From positions 73,229,823-73,293,822 of the forward strand of contig NC_045432.1 in the NCBI RefSeq assembly GCF_902635505.1: a stretch of 64,000 nucleotides of DNA, given 5' to 3'. Positions 12,501 to 24,500 of this stretch are shown one piece after another. The position numbers were made by a program, and so were the translations under genes. This DNA comes from Sarcophilus harrisii (taxonomy: Eukaryota > Chordata > Mammalia > Dasyuromorphia > Dasyuridae). Position 1 is the stretch's first letter. Every line of letters starts with the position of its first letter. The notes beneath the pieces are model-generated. The model ran no database searches. It was not told where the DNA came from and saw nothing but the letters and a program-made list of their open reading frames with translations.

Positions 12501-15500
12501 TAACAAATGAAAAGTTAGATTAAAAGCTTAACTTTTGGAGGAGATGGACAGAATGAAAGAGAAAGAAGCCCCAACAAACACATGCATCCCATGCTTTGAC
12601 GGAACAAAGGGAAAAGACTAATAAAGCCCTGGACTTCCCAGCGGAAGGCCAAGACTGGGCAGACATTGGGGATATAACAATAGAGTACCTTGTTTTCTCC
12701 AGGTAAAGGTTCAATGCCAGTAATTTTTCTTCCCACTCTGTTGCGTCCTCTGGTAGATCTTACATGTATTTGTGTATGATATTTCAAATGCTAAAAGGAG
12801 ATTGTGAGTCTGTTAGTTGTGACAACCTTTGAAAGTAAAACCTAGAATTTTCTACCTTTCTACAATTAAACGGCTACTTCCTAATGCCGCCATAGCAGCA
12901 AAGCACTGACCTCAGTGTCATAGAAGATACATCGTCCATCATAAGTGCCGATGACAGCATATTTGCCATTCTGACAGAAATTGGCAGCCGTGATCAGCTT
13001 GGTTTGCCCGTCCACTTCATTCCACAATGCCACTTTTTTGTCAGGAATGTTCCAAAGTCGAAGTTTTCCATCCAAGGACCCACTCAGAAAATAGCGGTCA
13101 TCCTAAAGAAGAACAGAACTTTTCTCTTACTGCAGCAAGAGCCCAACTCATGCAAATATTCACTCTAATTGGGTGTGAAGAAGTGCAGGGAAATGGAAAG
13201 AGTTAGGGAAACAACAGCCAAGTCTGAATTCTGCTTTTCTGTACGTCAACTATCTGAGTATGGACACTTCATCTAGCCTCTCTGAACCTCAGTTTACCTC
13301 AGTGGACTCATTATAGTTGATAACAAAATAAAACTGATATAATAAAACGAGAAAGGTAGGGACCTTTTAGATCCCTTTTAGTTTGGAATTTATGATAATC
13401 TTTGGTAGAAGAAAAAAAATAAAACTTAAAGAACAAGAATAACAAACTGGGAATGGGAATTCTTACTATACATGTACTCTGCTGAAGACATACTTGTTGA
13501 TGGAATCAATCTTCAAGACGGAAGTTCATTTTTATTAATTATCACAGCATAGATTCAGGGCTGGAAGGGAACTGACAGACCAAGCTCAATTCTGTCAATT
13601 TACAGATAAGAAAAGGGAGGTCCAGGAGACTGAACTGACGTCACCCAATGATTTGAACCCAGGTCTTTGGATTTCAATTCCACTGTTCTTTAGGCTGCAG
13701 ACCAAGGCCTATTCTATCTCGGGAAGAGTTTATAGTAAAGCTTCCTACACTTCTCTTTAAATTCTCTACCCTGAAAAAAATCAAATGATTGTGAACTTTC
13801 TTCTCTAGCTCTGACAATTCTACCTGATTCACTTTAAATGACACAACAACTTGAGAAAATGTCAACTAGAATCCAAGTCAGTCCCACTTAACCCATGTTT
13901 TCAAAACAAAAGCCTGTTTGAAGTTCTAAAAAATTAAATAAACTTAACTGGCAAGATCATGATGAGCCATTTGTGAGGGGTCCCATCAGCCAACTACTAG
14001 TAGGCTCCAAATGCTGCCTGCCCCCCTGAGGGGCATCCCTGGCTGTGAAATAGTCCCATTCCATCTGAAGGCCTTTAAGGGCCCCACAGCCACACCTAAA
14101 CAAGTCTGAATAAAAGTAATTAATTTTTCTATAAAAATCATCTTAATAGAGTCCATAACCTTCAACAGCTCTTACTTACTGAGCCTTTCAAAGTTCAAAG
14201 GATAGATTTAAAGCTGGAAGGAACCACCGAGGTCAGGTAATTGAACTCCTACAGATGAGGTAACTGAGGCCCAGAGAAGAGAAAGGATTTATCCAAAGTC
14301 ATAGAAAGTCATGGAAGAACCAGAATTTGAGCCCAAGTCTTTGAACTCCAAATCCAAGATTTTTTGTTTTATTTTATCTTTACCTACTTAACCACTCTAT
14401 TGTCCTTTGGGACAATTGATACCTGTGCGGCCTTGCCAGAGAGGAAGTTTAAGAAGAAAAACAAAACAAAACAAAAAACAAAACCCCAAATCTTAATCCG
14501 CCCTCAAAAATGAGATGAAGGGAAAGAGAGCAGGTCTTTTTAATATCCTTTGTTTTTTTCATTTCAATGATAGGAAACCCAAACTCTGTGAGGGAAAGTG
14601 GGAATAAGTGACACATTTCTCAGAGGGGAAAAATTGCATTTCTATAGCATTGCAGCCCACTGTTGGGGCCTTTTAAGACATAGGCGTGAGATGCTTCTAA
14701 GATGTACTAAGGTTTCCAAAGCTTTGTCTCTTCATATTTGCCCCATGAAAGAGTTGAAAGAAAGCCAACCATTATAACTGATTCCCAGGCTTGTACTGCC
14801 CCTTCCCACCCAAAACTTAATCATCTGAGAAATCTATTCAACTTTATTATAACTTTAACAAAGCCTTGAACTTCCATGTACTTTATATAGACTTTTGTTT
14901 CCATCTCTTCACTCTCTTTCTTCAGAAAATTGCCTGTTTCATGTCATTTGACCATTTATCATTTAATTGGGGAATAGCTCTTTTAAAAAAAATAAATTTG
15001 ACTCAGTTCCCTATACATTTGAGAAATGAAACTTTTATCAGAGAAACTTGCTTTAAAAATTTTTTATCTAGGGGCAGCTAGATGGTGCAATAGATAGAGA
15101 ACCAGCCCTGAAGTCAGGAGGACCTGAGTTCAAATCTGAACTCAGACACTTAATACTTCCTAACTATGTGACCCTGGGCAAGTCACTTAACACCAGTTAC
15201 ACCTCAGCAAAAAAACAAACAAAAATTTTTATCAAGTTTCCTGGGTTTTTTTTTTTTTTCAAATTTTGGCTATATTAGTTTTATTTGTGCAAAATCTTTT
15301 TATTTCATGTAATCAAAATTGTTTTACTTGCTGTGATCCTCTCTTATCTCTTGTTTGTTTCTAAACTCTTCCCCTATCTGCATATGTGACAGGTGTATTT
15401 TCCCACGTTCTCCTAATTTTCTTCCTAAATCCTTTATCCATCTTGACCTTATCTTTGCATATGCTGTGAAATACTGGTCCATGTCTCATTTTTTCCAAAT

Positions 15501-18500
15501 TAATTTCCAGTTTTCCCAGCAATTTTTATCAAATGGTGAGTTGTTACCCCCAAGTTCGCATCTTTGAGTCTATCAAACACTAAATTAATATGGTCATCAA
15601 TTACTGTGTATTGTGTGAACCCAACTGGTCCACTGGTCCACCACTCTATTTCTTATTCAGTATCAGAAAGTTTCTGATTATTGCTCTGTAATACAGTTTG
15701 AAGATCTGGTACTGCTAAGCTGCCTTCACATTTTTTTCCTTCGATTCCCTTGATATTCTTGACTTTTTGTTCTTACAGGTGATTTTTGTTCATATTTTTT
15801 CTAGTTGTATAAAATGATTTTTGGTAGTTTGATTGGTGCAACATTAAAATAAGTAAATTAATTTAGGTAGAACTGTTATTTTTATTATATTGGCTCTGCC
15901 TACCCATGAACAATTAATAGCTTTCCAATCTTTAGATCTGTCTTTATTTGTGGGGAGAGTGTGTATATAAAGCACCTGGGTTTTCCTTGGCAGGTAGACT
16001 CCTAAGTATTTTATAGAGTCAGTCAATTATTTTAAATTTCTCTTTCCAGCTCTTCCTGCTGGGTTTTGTTAGTAATATCTAGAAATGCCATCCTTCTCTG
16101 CCTCCTTTCTCCTATAACTTTGTCACAACAGAGACGAAGTAATCTTTTGTGTTACATTTACTGACTACTTTTAGGTTAGCTGTGCTCAAAAAGCAGATAA
16201 AGCCGAAAAAGTTTTGTACTTGCATCCAGGCAAACGCTTCTCCATCCCTACCCCACACTGAATTATTGAAGGTTAGGGCTAGAGTCGGGAGGGTGCACTT
16301 ACTCTTGGATGGAACGCAATAGCTGTGACGAAGTCTATATGTTGAAAACAGCAGAGGCATTCTCTTCTTGAAATGTGCCATAACCTGACGGTTTTATCCA
16401 TGGAAGAAGACAACAAAAAGTAGTTCTATGGAGAGAACCCAGGAATTGTTTCAGTGCTCTGGTCATAAATTATGCACCTAATACAAAATATCTGCATATT
16501 TGCACAGAAGCTTCTTTTAAAGGGATGATCAGTAAAAGGATTATGGACATAAACCAAAAGTGAAACAAGTAAATAGGGTTCTTCTGGTGCTTCCTCTGGG
16601 GTTACTAGGACAGAGCATGGGAATGTAACTTTTCTAGCTCCCTCGCACCTTCTATTTTTCTTAGACTAAATAATGACTTTAAAAGGAAAAAAAATCAAGA
16701 TTATGAACTTTTCCTCTAATTTGGCCCATCAACTGAGTGGTCACCAAAAGACTCTCTCTTCCAGTGAAATGGTGACTCTTTGTTCTGGACTAACCACTGG
16801 CTGAAAAATGCCAGTAAGAAACCCTGAACTCCCAATGAAGAGAAGATCTCCTAGACAGCTGAGGTTGGCCAAGTGACTCAACCGGGATTGGTGAGGATGG
16901 ACTTGAGGCCAGGTCTTCTGCCTCCAGAATCAGCCTCCATCCAATAGGCCATGCTGCCATTCCAAAGTAATGAATACGGAACATCATCAACATCATGGCT
17001 GCTTTCTAGTAAGTAGACAATTTGTTGGACATAAAGGAGTCTACACAGGTTAAGTAGAACAAAAATCATCTGAGAATCTTGCTTGGATCTAGTATCAAAT
17101 TCAAGATTTAATTTTTTTAACTTAGCAAACATTTCAGAAAAGCTTAGCGTAATGTTAACATGCCGGTTGACTGACAGGGAAGTGATATTTAAAAATTTGG
17201 AACTGCAAAGTGAAAAATAATGAATCCAAAGTAACATTTCAACCTTTTCCATTCAGTGGCACTCTTGGAAATTTCCTGACAACAAAGTACGGTTAGATTG
17301 AAAAGCACCACCTGTGTCCAATGCAAGTTCCAAAACGGTTTCTGATTCTGGAAGCTGGAGGAGGAGGGAAGATGGATTGGGTCCCCAACCAGAAACAAGC
17401 CCAGGAGAAGCTCCAAGTAGGGATTAATGGGGGCCATGTCGCCCACTTGCCAAAGGAGCCGGCAGCATGAGGTCTTAGTCACAAACTTGTACCCGTGGAC
17501 ACTGAACTAAACACAGCCAGGCACATTCACAATCCATGACAGGATTTGCTAATTCCGTTCAAACTTCTCAATTAAAAGCTTGTCTGCTTTCACTCTTCAA
17601 TTTCTGAGCAGACTTTGCAACTTGAAGGAAAGCAAAGGCAAGACAGGTGCTAAGAAACCAATGACCAAATGCCTCTGACCCAAAGCATCCCTTGTTAAGC
17701 CACATAATTCCAGTGGTCAAAAGAACCCAGGAGATCTGAAATCATAGGGATAACTCTCCGTACTATTCTGTGCACTGGAATGTGAGCTGCTGGGAACCAG
17801 GCAACCCCGAGGTGGCCCCAGGGCCCTTGCCACCTCCTTTCCTTCCTAAGTCCCACCCAGACCTGGATCTGAGTAAGAATTCTCTCGACTACACCCAAGC
17901 CAGTAGAGGGAAAGGCCTTTGCTTGAAGAGGGGGATCCCATATACAGGCCTCTTTGTAATCTCCAGCCACTGCTCTTCAGTGTGTCCTTGGGGGCCACGC
18001 ACAGTAAACCAGGTTAATCTTCCACAGGACAGCCAGCTCTTCAAACATAGGGAGATAGCTTCAGATGCTCCTCCAAGTCAGCTCTTACCCAAATTCCAGT
18101 CTTCATGAAGTATGTCATCCAGCCGATCCCATGGCCATCTTGGCCTCTGCCTTGCTAGCTCCTGGACTGTGAGAATCTAGACTCCGGAAGCCAAGCCCCC
18201 AGTCCATAGGGAAAAGAATCCATGAATTCATGAACAACTGCTCTGGGACGGAGCTTCCCTGCTTGGTGAGTGAGTCTCAGCTGCTCTAGTTAGCCAGTTC
18301 TAAACCAGACCATATTGAATATGCCATCGACGCTCAGATCCCAGACCCTCTTGTCACCTCCCCTGTCCACTTACTTTCCACCTTATGCTCTGGGCACAGT
18401 AACCGCACTGATACTGCTTCTGGAAAAAATGTGCCAGTCACACTTAGGCCTTAGGATCAACGCACCATCCCTGTGACTCTCTAGACTAAAACTTCCCTCC

Positions 18501-21500
18501 TTGGCCACCACGCTCCTCCAGACTCTCTAGTTTTAAGTGATTTGATCTGCCTCCAGTAGAAAGTAGCTTCCTTGCGGGTAGCAACTGTCTCACTTTTGCA
18601 TTTGTACTTCCTGTGCTTAGCACAGTGCAATGGCATACAGTAAGAGCTTAATAAATGCCTTTTCACTCATCACCTCACGGCACTCACTATTATGTCAGCC
18701 CTTCTCTGAATGGGGTCTGGCTCATCTGTGTTTTTCCTCAAATGTGGAATCCTGAACTGAACACAAAGCTCCATATGAGCTCTGCCAAAAGCAGGATATA
18801 TCCAGTTTGCCCATCCCACCCTGCCCCTAATCGCATGTGCTTCTCTTAATGTAGTGTGAGATCACAGTCACTGCTTCAGATATCGCACCAAACTGGCAAG
18901 CAGTTGAGTTAGCAAGGCCAAGGAAACCATCCAAGGCTTTTTCAAATGAACCACAGCGTCTAGCCACGGCCACCCGAGCACCTGGAAAGCCGATCTCTTG
19001 AACGCAAACTAAACTAGAATTTCACCTAATTAGATTTAGCCTAACACTCCACCAGCATGCTTGCTCCGCTGTCCAGCTTTGTGCCATCTATACCACCAAG
19101 ATGAAGAACAACCAAGTCAGGGGGAAAATGTGATTTAGTGAACAGTAACTCACCAAATCGTTGACATCTAGTCCATCTTTCTCTGGCTCGTTCATGTGAA
19201 TAACACGAGAAACATTATCAAATGCTCAGCACCAATCTAAGCCCCCAAAGCCCATCAGAAAAGGAGAGAAGGCAAGGCTGGCATCTCCTGTTTGGTTGGG
19301 GAGAAGGTCACAGTGATGGCTCTCTGTGGGACCACCGTTCCACCAGATGCTCACTAATGATTCCTTTTACAATTCTACATTTCTGTCCCGAATTCTGCTG
19401 GGGATCGAAGGCAAGCTCACTGGCCTAAAGTTCACAAAGTTACCTCTCTTCCCTTTTGGGAAAATGTAATATTCTCTTCTCTAAAGTGGGATGTTCTCTG
19501 GGTGCAAGTTTCTTAGGGGGCTTCTGGAGGCAGCCTTAGTTGCAGTTCTGTGTAATAATCACCTCAAATGCAGCCAGGAGTTAAAGTCCAAATCCTTTAA
19601 TTTCTCTTTCCTTCACTTGGGGCTTGGCTAGCTTTTCTGGAGGCCTTCCGGATCTTGCTTTCAGTGTTCTCCACAGGGCAGCCTGCCACCACTTCTCTGT
19701 CTTCCTCAGTTCTGTCCGACTGCTGTCTCTGGCTTGTGAATCTCCTCAACTGAATCCTGACTTGTGAATCTCCCGGAGTCAATCCTGGTTGAAGCTCCTC
19801 CTTATAGATGCTCTCTTAAAGGTGTGAATCTTGCGGAACTGTAGTAAGTACTAAGTAAGTCTAGAGAACTCTTAAGCACCCTGCTAAACAACCATTGTCT
19901 CTATCAATTCCACTGACTTAGTACCGTGTAAGAATTCTAACAGGAAAATCAGGATCTTTGTCCTTCTCCAGGTCACCACGGCCTTTCCAGTATCAGTGAT
20001 AGTGGCTGAGCAATCATATCTGCTATTTCTTTCAGGACCCTAGTATACTGGCGCCTAAGCATTTCCTTACAACTCCCACTTTCTTGGGTGCACGGACTCT
20101 CTAATTAGCTCTTTTGTTCTAGCTTTTCCAGTGTAAAGATCACTCTCCTTGAGAGAGACAACAGAAACAATATGAGAGTTGAGTAGCTCTGCTTCCTTTC
20201 CCACACTCAGCCCTTTTTGGTTAGCCTTAGCTTGCCTTCCCAGCCTCAGTTCACCCGGAGCTTTAGTACTGCTGGCACCACTCTCACAGGACTGGGCCAA
20301 ACTTTCGTATTCATCCTGTACTCTCACAGTCTAAGTCGGTCAATGAGTTCCCCGTACATTTGTATTCGTCTCCTTAAACTCCATCTCCCGCTTCCCCACA
20401 CTGTTTCCTCCTCAATGGGATTGTTTCTCTTCATGTTTTTAAAATTTCATTCCTGAGAGTCTGCTATCCTTTCCAGGCTGATTTCCCATGTGAGGATCGT
20501 TTCAGGCCAGGAGATCCTACCTATCCTCTCCTTAAATCCACTAAAAAACTCTCCCCAAATCCAGAGCACATGGCAGGCTCTCCTCTCTGCTCCTTTTCCA
20601 CTCCAAATTCTCTCCCCCAGCCTCCCACTATTTCCATCTCAGCAACTCGCTGTTCTGTTTGGATGAGAATCAGCACCCACCATCTTTTGAAAGATAGAAT
20701 TAGCTTCCAGTCTGGTCAGAAACTTTTGCACATTAGCCCCAAGAAGAACTGTGATTTGTAATTTATCTTAGACTTTGTATGGTAGGAACCAGATCCATTC
20801 TGCTGAAGACTACTGTAATTTTTTCAATTAAAAAAGACAAAAGGGATAGGAATATTTAGGCAGAGCTAAAAAGCCACTTCAGAGGGTAAAAATAACTTGG
20901 AAGCCTGAAGCTTTTGATTGTCTTTTCTTTGTAGCACAACCACAACATCCACAAAGCAATAAACACATGAACATAACACTTCATCTTTTTAAATAATCAT
21001 ACTAATGAAAAACAGTTGCTTAGATATCTTAAAATCCAAACGAAAAGAGCAAGGTTGTGTAGTTGAAATAAGCTTTTCTTACTTTAGACCAAGAAAGATC
21101 AAGGAGATCTGCTGTGTGTCCTTTATATTTACAAAAGGGCCGCTGCCGAAATGGTGCGTTCTTATCATCAGGGTCCTCGTCAGCACTACTGCAGACCTAT
21201 TTGGGCACAAAAATCAAGAGGGACATTTTACAACTTCTGCAATCATATGGACAGGTACCTCTCATCCAGGTGACCCTGGGAGATGTCAATCCCCTCCCCT
21301 GCTGCCTGCTGGCCCTTCCCCTACTGTGGGGGGTGAGCTCACCTATGTGTGAAACCTCCTTCCTGTTTACTTCCTTGTATTTCATGGCCCTATGTGCTAG
21401 CTCACTCATTCCCTTAAGAGACCACATTCCCCTTGACCATATTCTGCCTTCAGTTACCAGATCTACATCCCCTAAATTAACAACATCTGGACCAAGTACC

Positions 21501-24500
21501 TCAGAGACTTTTGGAAGAAAAATATTGACTTGATCTATGTAAAGAGCAAATGGACTCTAAATACATAGCATGTTGGTGTGTAAATGTACGTAGTATACAC
21601 ATGCACTAACATATACTAATATGAATGACAGGGATCATAAGACACTTTCAAATTTCAGAAATCTGAAAGAGTATATTTATGGCAGGGAGATGAACCTTCA
21701 TTTAGTCTTAGAAACATCCTATTCTTTATGACATTCTAGATCAAGGGTTCTTTACCTTTGTGGAGCCAAAGACTATACCCCTCCCCACTTTGCAGTCTCT
21801 TAAAGCCTCAAGACCCCTTCCTGCTCAGAATCATATGTTAAATGCACAAAAGAAAATACAGAGCATCAGAAAGGAAACCAATTATATTGAAATACAGCTA
21901 TCAAAATATTAGAAAGAGACAAGTTCATGGACCCTAGGTTAAGAACGCTTGTTCTATATCATAATTTAACATTCTATGTAGAATTAAATATAAAAAAAAA
22001 GCGTACTCCTGCATCGGTATCGGATTTTGATGAATTCAGACTTTCTTGAGAAGGTGAAGGAGATACACGTCCTAAAAAGAACAATAACAAAAAAAATGTT
22101 GAAAAAGACACACAAGTGGGTGCCAATGTAAACCCAGTACAATCCCCACCTCATTGCCCTCACACTGTCAGGAAATGGGACAGATTCGGTGAATGAAAGA
22201 GGGAATTTTCCTTATAACTGATTTAAACTTTTAAACATCAAAGTCACCCTTAACCACTTAGAATGAAGCCTAAACCTCACTCCCTGTCATAGCAAATAAA
22301 GGCTAGAAAATCCTACAATCCTGAGGGTTGAATATACTAGTATTCATATGTTTCATTCATATACACAATAAAAACCCCAAAATGGACTGGCCACTAAAAG
22401 ACCAGACTTTCCTGGGGTTACTGCTAACTAGTTGTGTGAACTTGACCAGCACATTACTAATCACATCCAGGCCTCAGTTTGACTGCACCACACAAAAGAA
22501 ACATATCAGACTAGGCCATCTCTAAGTTCCTTCCAATTCAATGAGTATAGGAACAGCGGGATGGGCGACCTGTCCAGTGAATGGGGATATATGAAACGGG
22601 AGCCCAGGGACAGCTTCACTGGGGGTAACTAACGGTGAATTCTCCTTCACCAGTGGGACCAAAATATATGAAATGCCTGTTAATGGCAAGGAACAACAAG
22701 GACTTGTTGAACTCTCAATCTAATCTGAAGGTTTCTTGATGATTTAGATAGTTATTTCTAGTTATTACACGGTGTTGTGCTCACTTTAACCCTCGGGCAT
22801 CTAGACTGTGCACTTTGAGAGTCATCAAGTCTGCCATTTGCCTCAGGGTCACCTGCTCTCTTCCCACTGTCACCGGGCCTTGGTCTCCTGCTTCCTCCTC
22901 TTTCACACTCTCAGGCAGTTGGCCCCTGATCTCCCATATTAACCCAAGAGTAGGAGGTTGCCAAGGGAAGCCCAATCACTTTGGACACAGTATCTGAGCA
23001 AGTCCTTTTTAATCTATGCCTGATGGCTATTCTATTGGGTTCCTGCTTGTTTTCTTCAAGCTTACATCCAGGGTGGGAGCCGCTCTGGCAAGGGACAATC
23101 CTTGCAGTGTGGCTTTGGGGGAGAGAAAAGGAAGTGCTTTTCCTGCACTCAGGAATCCAGAAAAAAGCTAAAGACCTCGTTAAGGAAAGTATCAGCCAAA
23201 AATGTCAAGATACCTTCTGTATTGTATTTCATTCGCATATTGTTGAAATAATCAAAAGCATTTTTTAATGCCCATATTCTCACTACATTGTCTTGTCCAG
23301 CTGAGGCAAGTAATCGACCACAGTGAGAAAACTTCATGGTCCAAACTGCTCCCTAGAGAAACAAAAGGAAAACACAAATTTAACAGGGAAGAAGTTGACA
23401 TGGCCATTATATTTTGGTCAAACGTGAAGTGAGAAACGTGTGCTAAAATAAAGTACGCTATCACTACCACAAAAGGCGGAGAATCTGCCCAATGGCCCAC
23501 AATCCAAGTACAAATGGTAATGAGAGAAGGGAATGGCAGAGACCGAGTTATACCAGGTTATACCAACTGGCACCTACCACGACTCAGGACTAGAAGACCC
23601 AAGGCCTTGCCCTGAAGGTATCATATGCCCAGCTGGGTTTCCGAGTGATTTGAAAGCACAGTGATTTATAATCCTAGTCCAAAGGGAATTGGGGGAGAGT
23701 GATTCCCAGCATTCCCAAGAGAGAGCCAGAGAATTAGAATTCTCACTTGAGTAGCAGCACCCATATACTCTGGGGCTGATTATGGGCTAAGAGGGCAGGG
23801 TGAAGATAATTCTAGTCCCTTTTCCAGAAGCGTGCATTTAATACCATGTGTCCTACCATCCCCAGGAACAGGCATGAAGCGAATAAGCTTACATCTCTCA
23901 AACAGATAATCCTCAGCTAGGTTCACATTATGGCAAAGAGCACAACCACCAAAGTCTCTTCATAATTCCTCATGCGGACAAAGTCTCTTGGCAAAGGTTG
24001 CCAAGCTGTAGGACAGTTCACGTTTACTACACCCAGGGTAGAATTAGTCTATTTCCTCGATCAAGGACAATTATAGAACTTTTAATACTGACAGGCCATT
24101 TCAAGATCCCGGAATGCCTTTTCAATATCCAAGGCCCCGCCACCAGCCTCTTTCACTTGTTAAGATAGAATTCAACTCTGCAAGAGACTTTCAAAAAGGT
24201 CACTATAGACTAGCACCTATAATATGGGAAAAGGCATCTTGAGGCTGCTCCTCTGACACATATGAGAGCATCTCATGATACACAACAGGTGCATTGCTAT
24301 TTACACATACAAAGCTGGTTGGCTAGCTAAATGGTGATCTCTGGTGAACCTTTTCTAAGATGAAAGCTACCCCATGAATTTAGAAACTATGCTTTGAATG
24401 ATGTTTTCTTAAAATGAGTCAAACCTGGAGTTTCCTTAACACTTTATTCACTTAATACAGAAATTTATTCAGAGATTTAATTGTACAGAAATGTTTCAGA

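Larger units (their letters stand above)
16426..21082 (-). other. WDR44 intron 13 (4.7 kb)
   Basis: It contains an antisense SINE-like piece, an L2 3' end and a CR1-type LINE on the gene strand split by a solo LTR. About 17.0-18.5 kb and 20.1-21.0 kb hold nothing I can name. Confidence 0.65.

Noticed and set aside
15844-16026. 60-codon open frame on the minus strand
   Set aside because: The YLGVYLPR ... [12 protein letters not shown] pattern is L1 ORF2, not a host exon.
21189-21196. The cag|TAG boundary as the exon 13 acceptor
   Set aside because: It gives the wrong phase after exon 12 and loses the conserved VCS. The aaatag site further out restores both.
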